In this document: positions 1 to 7,858 of the stretch, piece by piece
Position numbering within the stretch: the stretch's first letter is position 1
How the letters are laid out: each line of letters begins with the position of its first letter
Source: a virus
IMG/VR virus record: IMGVR_UViG_3300008625_001155
Span: 1-40,433 of that record
DNA: 40,433 bases
Reading direction: 5' to 3' (one strand)
Notes under the pieces: model-generated
What the model saw: only the letters and a program-made list of their open reading frames with translations
Told to the model about the DNA's origin: nothing
Databases searched by the model: none
Position numbers and translations under genes: made by a program

Positions 1-108
1 CTGAATCGCAGCATAGTGTTGAGTAGCATCGACCCATGTCTGTCTCATGCTACCCGCAATGTTACGATAGATGATATGGTATCGCTTGTTAGTGGCTTTC
101 AATTTCAT
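1..108 (-). CDS. Hypothetical protein, 3' part outside the window
   Basis: The first 36 codons of a minus-strand gene that runs off the left edge. It begins MKLKATNKRYHII and is basic at the N-terminus. Its ATG shares one base with the stop codon of the upstream gene (TAATG), the usual sign of translational coupling in compact phage operons, and this fixes the start. The family is not recognised and too little is visible to suggest a function. Confidence 0.6.
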   Translation of the reverse strand, partial: MKLKATNKRYHIIYRNIAGSMRQTWVDATQHYAAIQ

Positions 109-416
109 TATACGGCTCCCTGGACAACACGGTCCCAGTAGGTGTCATGTAAAACATTCTCACGGAGTCCACGCTCGAGCATCTCGTCCTCGTCCATGTC
201 CAACTCATATCGGACTACCTCATAACGGGGCTCTTCCCCACCGTTTAAGTCACGGTCGAAGCGGGCCATCCGTTCAGCGTGGGTAGCGCCGGCATCGCAG
301 TCAATAATACGAAAGTATGACTGGCTACTGTGGATGTCTTTAAAATCCACAAGGTAGAAGTAGTAACCTTTGGGGTGGTCCTCTGTGGACTGGTTGAACG
401 TGTTGAGAGTTTTCAT
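108..416 (-). CDS. Hypothetical acidic protein, 102 aa
   Basis: Not recognised. The C-terminal half is rich in Asp and Glu (DMDEDEMLERG near residues 74-84) and no membrane segment or signal peptide is seen. The ATG is preceded by a purine-rich CAGGGAAACAG that can act as a weak ribosome binding site. A near-consensus sigma70 promoter lies about 35-60 nt upstream, so early expression by host RNA polymerase is likely. It is coupled by TAATG to the truncated gene at the window edge. Confidence 0.65.
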   Translation of the reverse strand: MKTLNTFNQSTEDHPKGYYFYLVDFKDIHSSQSYFRIIDCDAGATHAERMARFDRDLNGGEEPRYEVVRYELDMDEDEMLERGLRENVLHDTYWDRVVQGAV

Positions 417-447
417 CTGTTTCCCTGTTTCTTTAACCTATATATAC

Positions 448-476
448 ATTATATAGGATTATGGGAAAAATGTCAC
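448..476 (-). promoter_or_regulatory. Sigma70-type promoter
   Basis: Read on the minus strand: -35 GTGACA (476-471), a 17-nt spacer and -10 TATAAT (453-448), firing toward the 102-aa gene. The -10 lies inside a perfect 8-bp inverted repeat (437-457, arms CCTATATA/TATATAGG, 5-nt loop) that could bind a regulator. No gene is visible in the rest of 417-603, which is AT-rich. Confidence 0.55.
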
Positions 477-558
477 GAAGAAAGTGTATCTAAGTGCTTG
501 AAAAATAAGGGGAATTAAAAAAGTTGAAATTTTGAGAAAATCCTTTAAAATCAAGCAT

Positions 559-585
559 TTAAAAAGTCAATGATTTCAATGACTT
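559..585 (-). terminator. Probable intrinsic terminator
   Basis: On the minus strand, about 20 nt beyond the stop of the 604-1062 gene, a hairpin with outer 6-bp arms AAGTCA/TGACTT, one mismatch and an inner TGA/TCA pair is followed by a run of five T. It is well placed to end that transcript before the next sigma70 promoter. The stem is AU-rich, so efficiency is uncertain. Confidence 0.4.
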
Positions 586-603
586 AGGGAAAATGGGGGA
601 TTT

Positions 604-1062
604 TTACCCAGAAACGGCTTTTTCAACTGCATCATCTATGTCTTTAGGACGATCTTTTAGTTTTTGAAAGATATTCTTTTTCTTTGCGGCTAGTGGCGTT
701 TCTTCGTCATCTTTGCCTGTTAGTTTTTTATAACCAGCATATCCAGCACCTGCAAGCGCCGCAAGACTCCGAGCGGCGCCCGCGGCGTCCACGCGGGCAA
801 GCGCCGCAAGACCCGCCACTAGTGGCCAGCCTTCGTATAATGAGCCTTCTTGAATTTGACGCCTAATAGTAGCAGGGTCTTTGCCTGCCAATAACATGCC
901 TTCTTTGCCTTTCATATCTAAAGCATTGTCAGTAGGCTTCCACTTTTTAGTTGGTTTTTTGTTATTGTGTGCTACGTGCGGATTAGCAACGGTAGCGATA
1001 TTACCACTACTAGTGGCTTCTGGTGTTGCGGCTTCAAAGATTTCAAATTCTTTAAGTCTCAT
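604..1062 (-). CDS. Hypothetical protein, likely virion-associated, with an Ala/Gly-rich centre
   Basis: 152 aa. The N-terminus MRLKEFEIFE resembles the short leaders of two other genes here (MKITDILQES and MRIDEFVFG), a style common in marine T4-like structural or packaged proteins. Residues about 78-112 form an Ala/Gly-rich, membrane-like stretch flanked by Lys-rich segments. The DNA for that stretch is unusually GC-rich for this window and contains a 16-bp direct repeat spaced 45 bp, so the LAALA motif recurs every 15 residues. It has a T4-type late promoter and a probable leaderless start. Function unknown. Confidence 0.65.
   Translation of the reverse strand: MRLKEFEIFEAATPEATSSGNIATVANPHVAHNNKKPTKKWKPTDNALDMKGKEGMLLAGKDPATIRRQIQEGSLYEGWPLVAGLAALARVDAAGAARSLAALAGAGYAGYKKLTGKDDEETPLAAKKKNIFQKLKDRPKDIDDAVEKAVSG
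752..812. repeat. 16-bp direct repeat, 45-bp period
   Basis: The 16-mer GCAAGCGCCGCAAGAC occurs at 752-767 and 797-812. The 45-bp offset is 15 codons, so the copy is in frame within the Ala-rich segment of the 604-1062 gene. The local sequence is far more GC-rich than its surroundings. Confidence 0.8.
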
Positions 1063-1067
1063 ACTAT

Positions 1068-1075
1068 TATTTATA
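1068..1075 (-). promoter_or_regulatory. T4-type late promoter
   Basis: TATAAATA on the minus strand, five nt before the ATG at 1062. T4 late promoters consist essentially of this -10 octamer, with initiation about 5-6 nt downstream. Initiation would therefore fall at or beside the start codon, giving a leaderless mRNA. No Shine-Dalgarno is present. Confidence 0.7.
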
Positions 1076-1077
1076 CT

Positions 1078-1416
1078 TTATAGGCGTTTATATAACCACT
1101 GTGAAATAGGAATATACGGATAGTCGTCCCAATCTGAGTACGGTGCGTCCTTTAGTTTCTCGTCTTTAGTTTCTTTTTTATCGTGTGTTTCTTTGTCTTT
1201 TTGTTGAGGAATATGTTGAGAATTACTAATCATTTCCCATTCCTCTTCTGTGTAAGGCATATGTGCTACTTCTTTTTTCTCTTGTGCCTCTGTACTTAAA
1301 TCACGAGTAAACCCACACTTTTTACAAACATAAATGCGATGGTCTATGATGTAACTACTATTTCCCTCACATTGCGAACATTGTATAAGTGTAGATTTTT
1401 TTTCGTTTTTAGCCAT
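1078..1416 (-). CDS. Small zinc-ribbon protein
   Basis: 112 aa. Two CxxC knuckles (C13/C16 and C31/C34) form a probable four-cysteine zinc ribbon in the first 40 residues. The rest is hydrophilic and Lys/Glu-rich, ending in a Trp/Tyr-containing tail. The fold fits a nucleic-acid- or protein-binding accessory, but nothing identifies a partner. The ATG overlaps the end of the SpeD gene by 8 bp, so the two are probably co-translated. The zinc ribbon is seen directly; the role is unknown. Confidence 0.65.
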   Translation of the reverse strand: MAKNEKKSTLIQCSQCEGNSSYIIDHRIYVCKKCGFTRDLSTEAQEKKEVAHMPYTEEEWEMISNSQHIPQQKDKETHDKKETKDEKLKDAPYSDWDDYPYIPISQWLYKRL

Positions 1417-1846
1417 TGTTTAAGACATGATGGTCAGGTAACTCATCTTGTGAGTCGCTCCACTTTCCAACATGTTCCGTTTTAAACTCATGCTCTCTGT
1501 CTAAATATTTCCATTCAAGTTTTACTAAACCGAATTCTTGCAATTTCTCAAAAACTTGAATAGGTTTAAATGGCCCGCAAGTATAAACATCTAATTGAAG
1601 CAATGCTGGGTTTGGTTCGTCCCAAATATGCATTGCAATATGGCTTGTTTCAATGATTGAAACAACTGTGATGCCTGCGTTTCCTTCTACTTTCACATAC
1701 TCACAATGTGGACCTGAAAGTAATTTCATATCGATAGTTTTAATTAAATCTATCATCCATTGTTTTGTTTTTTCTACATCGTTCTCATCAGGAGGATTTG
1801 ATACTTCCGCTCTAATGATTAAATGTTTATGAATTGGCAATGCCAT
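1409..1846 (-). CDS. speD: S-adenosylmethionine decarboxylase proenzyme (SpeD-like)
   Basis: 145 aa. The family decarboxylates S-adenosylmethionine to the aminopropyl donor for spermidine synthesis, using a pyruvoyl group made by self-cleavage. The core block is present: E66-T-S68-H69 is the expected cleavage site, with S68 the pyruvoyl precursor, followed by HIW and the YTCG motif whose Cys90 is the catalytic acid. The length fits the small prokaryotic class. speD is a known auxiliary gene in marine T4-like cyanophages. No spermidine synthase is seen here, so the product probably feeds a host enzyme. Start ATG, weak AGGA upstream. Confidence 0.85.
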   Translation of the reverse strand: MALPIHKHLIIRAEVSNPPDENDVEKTKQWMIDLIKTIDMKLLSGPHCEYVKVEGNAGITVVSIIETSHIAMHIWDEPNPALLQLDVYTCGPFKPIQVFEKLQEFGLVKLEWKYLDREHEFKTEHVGKWSDSQDELPDHHVLNNG

Positions 1847-1857
1847 TATAATAATTC

Positions 1858-2049
1858 CTATATTTTTGCTAATATTGCAATTAATAAGATAATAATTAAA
1901 AACAACTCAGCCGCTAGAATAGTATGATACCAAACCCAACGTGCTTTGTATACTTTCTTTTTGTTAAACGTTTCTTTAATTTCAGTAACAAAGCTAGTGT
2001 CTTTGGCTGGTTCTTTTTTGTTATTATCTTTTGCAAAAAATTGCTTCAT
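1858..2049 (-). CDS. Small single-pass membrane protein
   Basis: 63 aa with a Lys-rich N-terminal half and one C-terminal membrane segment (about residues 43-62, TILAAELFLIIILLIAILA), so a tail-anchored topology with the basic part in the cytoplasm is likely. Family not recognised. A T4-type late promoter ends 6 nt before the ATG and there is no Shine-Dalgarno, which predicts a leaderless late mRNA. Confidence 0.6.
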   Translation of the reverse strand: MKQFFAKDNNKKEPAKDTSFVTEIKETFNKKKVYKARWVWYHTILAAELFLIIILLIAILAKI

Positions 2050-2055
2050 ATATGG

Positions 2056-2063
2056 TATTTATA
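2056..2063 (-). promoter_or_regulatory. T4-type late promoter
   Basis: TATAAATA on the minus strand followed by 6 nt and the ATG at 2049. Initiation is predicted at about the start codon, with no ribosome binding site between. Confidence 0.7.
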
Positions 2064-2079
2064 TAAAACAGTTTTTAGG

Positions 2080-3114
2080 TTAAGAATAGTCTTCTAATTC
2101 ACCGTTACGTTCTATTTCATTTGTAGCACAATGAACACCTGTATCCCAAAAGGTTGTTGCTTTCATGTCTACTGGAACACACGTTATGCCTTTTTTCTCT
2201 AATTTGTCGAATAAAGTAGGATATGTTCCTGTAAACAAAATTGTTTTTTCGTTAATACTTAAACTATTTAAATTAAAATAAGTTTCTTCTGTACATGTCT
2301 CTAAAAACTTATAAAACCATTGAGCAATTATTGGGTGGAATTTTTTATGGCGATGTTCATTCACTTTATGCCATGCTTCTTTTACATCGCCGAAGCCTTC
2401 TACATGAATCCTTTCCCATTTTGCAAAAAACGTAGGTAAACATTCAGAAGGTAAACTTGTTATTAATAGTCCTGGTCGAACAAGGAATAGTTGAGAATCT
2501 ATATGGCCATCTGTATCTAATAAATGAAACTTTGCTTTAGGATTAATAGATTTAATCCACTCCATATATAATTGCTTACCTAACTCATTACCCTCATTAG
2601 CAGAATCTTTAGATAATATGATATCATTGCCACATTTTAGTGAAAGTGTGGGTTCATATAAGGGTCTGCCTAAATCTATTTCTGGATCAAACTTATCATA
2701 GTCACCATCAAAAAATATATCATTAGTAGGTAATTCATATATATTATCAAAACTATATTGATTTAGAACATGATCACATGAATTTATACTAAAGCGGTCC
2801 CAGTCCATTGCATAATTTCCTTTATAAAGACTGTTTCCATATATAGTATACATATCTCTAACAGCTAACGGCGGTGTAGTAATTGATGTGCCGTTGTGAA
2901 ATGGATAATCTTGCACACTTCGATGTGTTTGAATATCATAACTAATGAGTACTTTTTCTAACTCATCTAACTCTTGTCTTGACTTGTTGATTATTTCAGT
3001 AAAATACTTTTCATATCTGTTTTTTAATTTTGTATAAGGAATAATACTTTCAGGATTTGGCAATGTGCCAATGATACAAGATTTTAATGGATTAAATTCC
3101 GCCCAAACACTCAT
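2080..3114 (-). CDS. Amidinotransferase-family protein (glycine/inosamine amidinotransferase-like)
   Basis: 344 aa. The N-terminal SVWAEFNPLKSCIIGT block, the central DTDGHIDSQLFLVRPG block (His about 204) and the C-terminal TGVHCATNEI block (nucleophilic Cys about 329) match the Cys-His catalytic layout of L-Arg:Gly/inosamine amidinotransferases, which move an amidino group from arginine to an amine. The acceptor cannot be read from sequence. It lies next to SpeD, so both may act on arginine/polyamine metabolism (inference). The start is taken at ATG 3114, preceded by TAGGA, rather than at an upstream in-frame TTG. Confidence 0.75.
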   Translation of the reverse strand: MSVWAEFNPLKSCIIGTLPNPESIIPYTKLKNRYEKYFTEIINKSRQELDELEKVLISYDIQTHRSVQDYPFHNGTSITTPPLAVRDMYTIYGNSLYKGNYAMDWDRFSINSCDHVLNQYSFDNIYELPTNDIFFDGDYDKFDPEIDLGRPLYEPTLSLKCGNDIILSKDSANEGNELGKQLYMEWIKSINPKAKFHLLDTDGHIDSQLFLVRPGLLITSLPSECLPTFFAKWERIHVEGFGDVKEAWHKVNEHRHKKFHPIIAQWFYKFLETCTEETYFNLNSLSINEKTILFTGTYPTLFDKLEKKGITCVPVDMKATTFWDTGVHCATNEIERNGELEDYS

Positions 3115-3130
3115 CAAATTTCCTAAATCT

Positions 3131-3559
3131 TTAATATATAAAAATAGATATTATAGTATAAAATACTATAAACAACATTACATAATTCAATAAACGACTT
3201 GATGAGTGTCGCTTTTGAGGATGTAGAAGACCTTGTCTTTCTTCCCACGTTGTGTTTGCTTCTAATACTTGTGTAAAGTGTTCTACTTTAAGTCTACCTT
3301 CTAATATAAATTTACCAATTGCTTCTTGCAACTCTATACGCACAGGAAAAGGAAGTTGCAACTTATTAGTTGGCATTAGTGAAAAATTACGTGACCACTT
3401 ATCCCAAGGATCACCTTGTACACCTACTTGACTGTGTGCATACATATAGGTTTGTTCGTCAGTATAATTTTGGACACTACTAACAACATTAATAAGTTGG
3501 CAATCTGTTAAACCTTGTACTATGACTTCTTGAGCATTGTCTGAGTATGTTGTTTTCAA
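3131..3559 (-). CDS. Hypothetical protein with C-terminal membrane anchor
   Basis: 142 aa. A soluble region of about 120 residues is followed by a C-terminal hydrophobic segment (about 126-141, VMLFIVFYTIISIFIY), suggesting a tail anchor. The apparent start is TTG, overlapping the TGA stop of the upstream gene, so translation is probably coupled; the first in-frame ATG is about 38 codons further in. Family not recognised. Confidence 0.55.
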   Translation of the reverse strand: MKTTYSDNAQEVIVQGLTDCQLINVVSSVQNYTDEQTYMYAHSQVGVQGDPWDKWSRNFSLMPTNKLQLPFPVRIELQEAIGKFILEGRLKVEHFTQVLEANTTWEERQGLLHPQKRHSSSRLLNYVMLFIVFYTIISIFIY

Positions 3560-3957
3560 TGGAATGCACCTTTAATTTTAAGTTCTTCAAGTTTTTCAGC
3601 GAACATTTCTTTATCTTCTATACTCATATCTTCCATGAGTTGCTTTTCTGTCATAAACTTTTTTATTACTTTGGTTCTTTCAGTGTTTTCATCAAAAGTT
3701 ATTTCTGCTTCACCAAAGTCTAACTCTTCCTTAGGAATACGTGGCATTATTTTTAAGAACAAAATATATAACTGCAAATAAGTTTTGGCATAGACATAAG
3801 ATTGCTTCATAGCCTGCTCTTCAATTGAGTCATCAGGATTTATTTTCATATCTTCTTTGTTGCCGGGGTTTTCATGTAACCAATCTTCAAACACCTCTGC
3901 TACATCTGCATAGAGGTCAAGTTCTTCAGCAGTTATTTTAATTTTATCACCCATCAT
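3556..3957 (-). CDS. Hypothetical acidic protein
   Basis: 133 aa, acidic and predicted helical, with no signal peptide or membrane segment. Not recognised. The gene begins ATGATG. A GGTAAATA element lies 5 nt before the second ATG, but an AGGG that could serve as a Shine-Dalgarno overlaps it, so the start mode is ambiguous. The 3' end overlaps the next gene by 4 bp. Confidence 0.6.
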   Translation of the reverse strand: MMGDKIKITAEELDLYADVAEVFEDWLHENPGNKEDMKINPDDSIEEQAMKQSYVYAKTYLQLYILFLKIMPRIPKEELDFGEAEITFDENTERTKVIKKFMTEKQLMEDMSIEDKEMFAEKLEELKIKGAFH

Positions 3958-3970
3958 AGTATTTACCCTT

Positions 3971-4588
3971 TTATTCCCATGGCGTGATTATATCAAAGTC
4001 CAGTGACTTACCATCCGTGCTCATGTCTTGATTATCGATATATTCGCCATCGTAGTATATACCAGTGACGAGAATATCATCGTTAATTTCACATATATCA
4101 AAGTTAACTTTTGATGGATCAAACTTGCCTTCAATATCAATAGTGCCTTCGTAGAATGTACCTTTCTCAGTATGGATACCAGCAAGTGTATATTCTTTAG
4201 GCTTTGGCATGATTTCTTCTTCTTGTAGCATGTTTCCTTCTTCATCATAGTCTTCTACAAATTCGACAAGGCCCCCGTAATAGATATTGTCTAGTTCTTT
4301 GGCTTCCCAACCAATGCCATCCATTTCAACAATCTCAAGTTGGGCATGATCTCGAGACACGCCATATTCATGGCCGCGGTCATCATGCTCATACCAATTG
4401 CTTAATGTTGCGTATTTTGGAATTTTGATGTCAGGGTTTTCTTCAGCAAACCAGTCCGGACTACCTACATACTCGTAAAAGTAATCACTCATTTCGTCTG
4501 ATTGCCAAAACTCGGCGCACTTTTTAGTAATTTTACCAAGTACCACTTCGCCGCCGTAACCGGTTAATATAAATTTAATGTGTGCCAT
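3971..4588 (-). CDS. Hypothetical acidic protein, 205 aa
   Basis: Strongly acidic, rich in Asp, Glu and Tyr, with no membrane segment. Not recognised; acidic proteins of this size are common among early genes of T4-like phages. The ATG has a clear Shine-Dalgarno (AAAGGA, about 9 nt upstream), and a sigma70 promoter lies about 35-65 nt upstream, so early expression is expected. Possibly a host-takeover or DNA-mimic protein, but that is only a guess from composition. Confidence 0.65.
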   Translation of the reverse strand: MAHIKFILTGYGGEVVLGKITKKCAEFWQSDEMSDYFYEYVGSPDWFAEENPDIKIPKYATLSNWYEHDDRGHEYGVSRDHAQLEIVEMDGIGWEAKELDNIYYGGLVEFVEDYDEEGNMLQEEEIMPKPKEYTLAGIHTEKGTFYEGTIDIEGKFDPSKVNFDICEINDDILVTGIYYDGEYIDNQDMSTDGKSLDFDIITPWE

Positions 4589-4623
4589 AACTAATTTCCT
4601 TTAAGGTGATTAAAAGTACTATT

Positions 4624-4652
4624 AGTATAACATTATTTTGAGATCACGTCAA
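4624..4652 (-). promoter_or_regulatory. Sigma70-type promoter
   Basis: Minus strand: -35 TTGACG (4652-4647), 17-nt spacer, -10 TATACT (4629-4624), upstream of the 205-aa acidic gene. Both hexamers are one base from consensus and the spacing is optimal. Confidence 0.65.
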
Positions 4653-4677
4653 GATTAACGAGATTTTTTAAGAAGGG

Positions 4678-5001
4678 TTATTTTTCGCTTGGTTTGTGGG
4701 TCTTATAAGAATTTTCGTCTTTCACCAACGCCAAAATTAATTGATATTTTTCCCAGGCTTCTTGTAATGCTGGGTGTTTATCACGCAATCGTTGTTCATC
4801 AAAGTGTTGTTTACCTATATTCAATAAATCATCGTGAGATAGCCAACGTCCATGCTCTTTTGTTATTGGTGGTTCGTCGTCTGTTGGGACAAGTACTTCA
4901 GTAGTAGATCCCATGGGCACTCTTCTGGTGATAGTTCTCCCATTATCGGGAGTTTCATAGATATATTTTTCTTGTGTTTCTGATCGACGAAAGAGTGCCA
5001 C
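4678..5001 (-). CDS. Hypothetical basic protein
   Basis: About 107 aa. The N-terminal region (LFRRSETQEKYIYETPDNG) resembles short conserved proteins of marine T4-like phages, but no function is known to me. There is no ATG at the 5' end. GTG at 5001 is preferred because GGTAGGG lies about 6 nt upstream; a TTG at 5016, 6 nt after the preceding stop, is the alternative. The C-terminus is charged and probably helical. Confidence 0.5.
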   Translation of the reverse strand: MALFRRSETQEKYIYETPDNGRTITRRVPMGSTTEVLVPTDDEPPITKEHGRWLSHDDLLNIGKQHFDEQRLRDKHPALQEAWEKYQLILALVKDENSYKTHKPSEK

Positions 5002-5022
5002 ATGGAGCCCTACCAATTCTAA

Positions 5023-5619
5023 TTAGAATGAGACGTTTACATTAACGCCTGCTACAGACTCACTAGTTTCCCAATCACTGTCTAATGGCATTTCCCAGTA
5101 AGGTCTAATAGCAAAAGTTGGGGTCATAGCAATACTCCAGCCTACGCCTATAGTGGATCCTAGGAATGCGTCGGCCTCTTCCCAATCCCACCATAATCTT
5201 CCATATGCATCAATATCATATAAAGCAATGCGGGCCAAAACATCTGTATCCAATGCACTTTCATCAATGTTCCAATTTACTCTTGGAACAATGTTTAAAA
5301 TACTTAATTGCATACCTAAACCAGCACCAACTACATAATCTTTATCATCCGCATATTCGGCCCATGAACTCGCACTTAACGTGCCATTACCAATTCCGGC
5401 CGTAACTGAAAAACCAATATCAGTGTCACTATCAGAATAAGCAGAAAGCCTGTCATTACCGATTCTAAATTCATCCTTATCTGAATAGTTAGCACCTGAT
5501 TGGTCATAACTAACAAACCAGTCTGTTGCGCTAATACGAACGCTACTTTTTGATTCGGCTGCATTTGCTGTACTAAATGCAAAAAACGTTGCCATAATGG
5601 CGTACATCATATTTCTCAT
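5023..5619 (-). CDS. Exported outer-membrane beta-barrel-like protein
   Basis: 198 aa. The N-terminus is a Sec signal peptide (hydrophobic MMYAIMATFFAFSTANA, cleavage predicted after ANA). The mature part consists of alternating, aromatic-rich strands with repeated Gly (GFSVTAGIGNG, YVVGAGLGMQL, GSTIGVGWSIA) and ends in VNVSF. A terminal Phe after alternating hydrophobic residues is the usual C-terminal signal for outer-membrane insertion. It is short for a porin and closer to 8-strand barrels. It probably inserts in the host outer membrane during infection, perhaps to alter permeability or block superinfection (inference). Strong start: GGAGATATTAATG. Confidence 0.65.
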   Translation of the reverse strand: MRNMMYAIMATFFAFSTANAAESKSSVRISATDWFVSYDQSGANYSDKDEFRIGNDRLSAYSDSDTDIGFSVTAGIGNGTLSASSWAEYADDKDYVVGAGLGMQLSILNIVPRVNWNIDESALDTDVLARIALYDIDAYGRLWWDWEEADAFLGSTIGVGWSIAMTPTFAIRPYWEMPLDSDWETSESVAGVNVNVSF

Positions 5620-5710
5620 TAATATCTCCTTGTGTGAAATTTACATCTGGGCCTACTAATATATAGTCAAACATTAATATGTTAACCTAGAAACTGATTT
5701 AAGAAAAATA

Positions 5711-7780
5711 TTAACCAGTGCGTTTTGTGATCATTTCAGTGATATTAGCAGGGCACGGTGCGTAGTGACTAAACTCCATACTAAACTGACCACGGCCGCT
5801 CGTCATACCACGCAAGTCGCCAATATAGCCAAACATTTCACCAATTGGTGCTTCTGCCCAAATGCGTACCTTTTGTCCACTAACTTCTTGATTGCTAATC
5901 ATGCCGCGGCGTCTGTTAATGTCGCCAATAACGTCACCAACTTTATCCTCTGGAGCAATTACGTCAAGTTTCATGACAGGCTCTAGTAATTGTGGTCCTG
6001 CTTTAGGCATGGTTTGTCTAAAGCCACCTCGAGCTGCTAATTCAAACGCAATAGCACTTGAGTCAACTGCGTGTGAAGAACCGTCTGTTAATGTCACTTT
6101 AAAGTCTAACAACGGATAACCTGCTACAATGCCGTTATTAGCAGACTCTCTAAAACCTTTTTCAACAGCAGGCCAAAACTCTCTTGGCACATTACCACCG
6201 ACAACTTTTGATTCAAACTCAAAGCCGCCGCCTGATGGCAATGGCTCTATAGTATATTCAATATCACCAAACTGGCCAGAACCACCTGATTGCTTTTTAT
6301 GAACAAATTTGTCTTCCACTGTTTGTGTAATAGTTTCTCTGTATGCTACTTGTGGTTTACCAATACTTACTTCAATGCCATGGGTTCTTTTAAGAATGTC
6401 GCACTTAATGTCTAAGTGTAGTTCGCCCATACCCTTAAGAATAGTTTGCCCACTTTCTTGATCTGTTTCAACATGGAAGGACGGATCTTCAGCGACCATT
6501 TTACCAATAGCAGTTCCTAACTTATCCATGTCACCTTGTGTCTTTGGTTCAACAGCAATACTAATAACCGGGGCAGGGAATACCATTGGCTCTAGTACGG
6601 CGGGTTTATTTTTATCACACAGTGTATGACCTGTTTGTACAGTTTTCATACCAAGCAATGCAATAATATCGCCTGCTTGTGCAGAGTCCTTTTCTTCTCT
6701 ATTGTCGGCATGCATTTCTACAATACGGCCAACACGTTCGGACTTGCCTGTGCTACTGTTATAAATTGTATCACCTTTGTTAAGTTTGCCAGAGTAAATG
6801 CGTGTAAATGTCAATGCACCATACTTGTCGTCCATAATCTTAAACGCAAGTGCTCTTAGTGGTCTGTCATCATCAACAATAGCATGTTCACCTGTTTCAT
6901 TGCCTTCTAAGTCTACTTCTGGCTGTGGATCAACCTCAGTAGGATTAGGCAAATAATCAACCACGGCACTCAATACATTTTGTACGCCTTTATTTTTAAA
7001 TGAACTACCACAGAATGTTGGGAAGAAATCACAATTAATTGTACCCTTGCGAATACACTTTTTAAGATCTTCTTCGCTAATGCTGTCAGGATCCTCCATC
7101 CACTGCATCATTACATCGTCGTCTTGCTCTACAACTTGCTCTACCATTAGATCATAATATTCTTTGGCCTTGTCTGCCAAGTCTGCAGGAATGTCGCTAA
7201 TAGTGTAAGAAGTAGGATCTGCTGAATTTGACCAGGCCCATGCTTTTTGCGTAAGAATGTCTACAATGCCTACAAAATCATCTTCAGCACCAATTGGAAT
7301 AGCCATAATAACTGGTACTGCGTTTAAGCGATCTTTAATTTGCTCTACTACACGATAGAAATCTGCACCAACTCTATCCATTTTGTTAACGTAAATAACA
7401 CGGGCAACTTCACTGTCATTAGCATAACGCCAGTTTGTTTCGGATTGTGGTTCTACGCCTCCTACCGCGCAAAAAACACCAACGCCACCGTCTAATACTT
7501 TCAATGAGCGGTATACTTCAATTGTAAAGTCAACGTGTCCTGGTGTGTCAATAATGTTAAACTGGTGGTCATCCCAAAAGCATGTTGTAGCGGCTGACTG
7601 AATAGTAATACCGCGTTCCTGCTCTTGCTCCATAAAATCTGTAGTAGCGGCGCCGTCATGTACTTCGCCTATCTTATGGATTTTACCTGTTAGTTTTAAA
7701 ATGCGCTCTGTTGTTGTAGTTTTACCTGCATCAACGTGAGCGAAAATTCCTATGTTTCTATACTTTTGTAGATCTGACAT
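5711..7780 (-). CDS. fusA: Translation elongation factor EF-G
   Basis: 689 aa, full length for bacterial EF-G. EF-G is the GTPase that translocates tRNA and mRNA and, with RRF, splits ribosomes. All GTPase motifs are present: G1 AHVDAGKT (14-21), G2 RGITI (56-60), G3 DTPG (78-81), G4 NKMD (132-135). The C-terminal domains are intact ([40 protein letters not shown]). No truncation or lost catalytic residue is seen, so it should be active. It is flanked by phage-type genes, not by the usual rpsL-rpsG-tuf neighbours. It has both a sigma70 and a T4-late promoter, and a GGAG Shine-Dalgarno about 10 nt before the ATG. Confidence 0.97.
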   Translation of the reverse strand: MSDLQKYRNIGIFAHVDAGKTTTTERILKLTGKIHKIGEVHDGAATTDFMEQEQERGITIQSAATTCFWDDHQFNIIDTPGHVDFTIEVYRSLKVLDGGVGVFCAVGGVEPQSETNWRYANDSEVARVIYVNKMDRVGADFYRVVEQIKDRLNAVPVIMAIPIGAEDDFVGIVDILTQKAWAWSNSADPTSYTISDIPADLADKAKEYYDLMVEQVVEQDDDVMMQWMEDPDSISEEDLKKCIRKGTINCDFFPTFCGSSFKNKGVQNVLSAVVDYLPNPTEVDPQPEVDLEGNETGEHAIVDDDRPLRALAFKIMDDKYGALTFTRIYSGKLNKGDTIYNSSTGKSERVGRIVEMHADNREEKDSAQAGDIIALLGMKTVQTGHTLCDKNKPAVLEPMVFPAPVISIAVEPKTQGDMDKLGTAIGKMVAEDPSFHVETDQESGQTILKGMGELHLDIKCDILKRTHGIEVSIGKPQVAYRETITQTVEDKFVHKKQSGGSGQFGDIEYTIEPLPSGGGFEFESKVVGGNVPREFWPAVEKGFRESANNGIVAGYPLLDFKVTLTDGSSHAVDSSAIAFELAARGGFRQTMPKAGPQLLEPVMKLDVIAPEDKVGDVIGDINRRRGMISNQEVSGQKVRIWAEAPIGEMFGYIGDLRGMTSGRGQFSMEFSHYAPCPANITEMITKRTG

Positions 7781-7807
7781 TCTTATTGCTCCAGCAAAAA
7801 TTTCTTA

Positions 7808-7815
7808 TATTTATA
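7808..7815 (-). promoter_or_regulatory. T4-type late promoter of fusA
   Basis: TATAAATA on the minus strand, 27 nt before the fusA ATG. The leader that follows contains TGGAGC, so this late transcript, unlike the leaderless ones, carries a Shine-Dalgarno. Confidence 0.65.
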
Positions 7816-7825
7816 AGCAATAAGT

Positions 7826-7854
7826 ATTGTACACTATTATTATGGTAATGTCAA
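7826..7854 (-). promoter_or_regulatory. Sigma70 promoter of fusA
   Basis: Minus strand: consensus -35 TTGACA (7854-7849), 17-nt spacer, -10 TACAAT (7831-7826). It sits just upstream of the late element, so fusA should be transcribed both early by host polymerase and late by the phage-modified enzyme. Confidence 0.75.
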
Positions 7855-7858
7855 ATAA

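Noticed and set aside
5620-5710. Sigma70 promoter for the beta-barrel gene (TTGACT present)
   Set aside because: No acceptable -10 hexamer occurs at 15-19 nt spacing, so it was not called.
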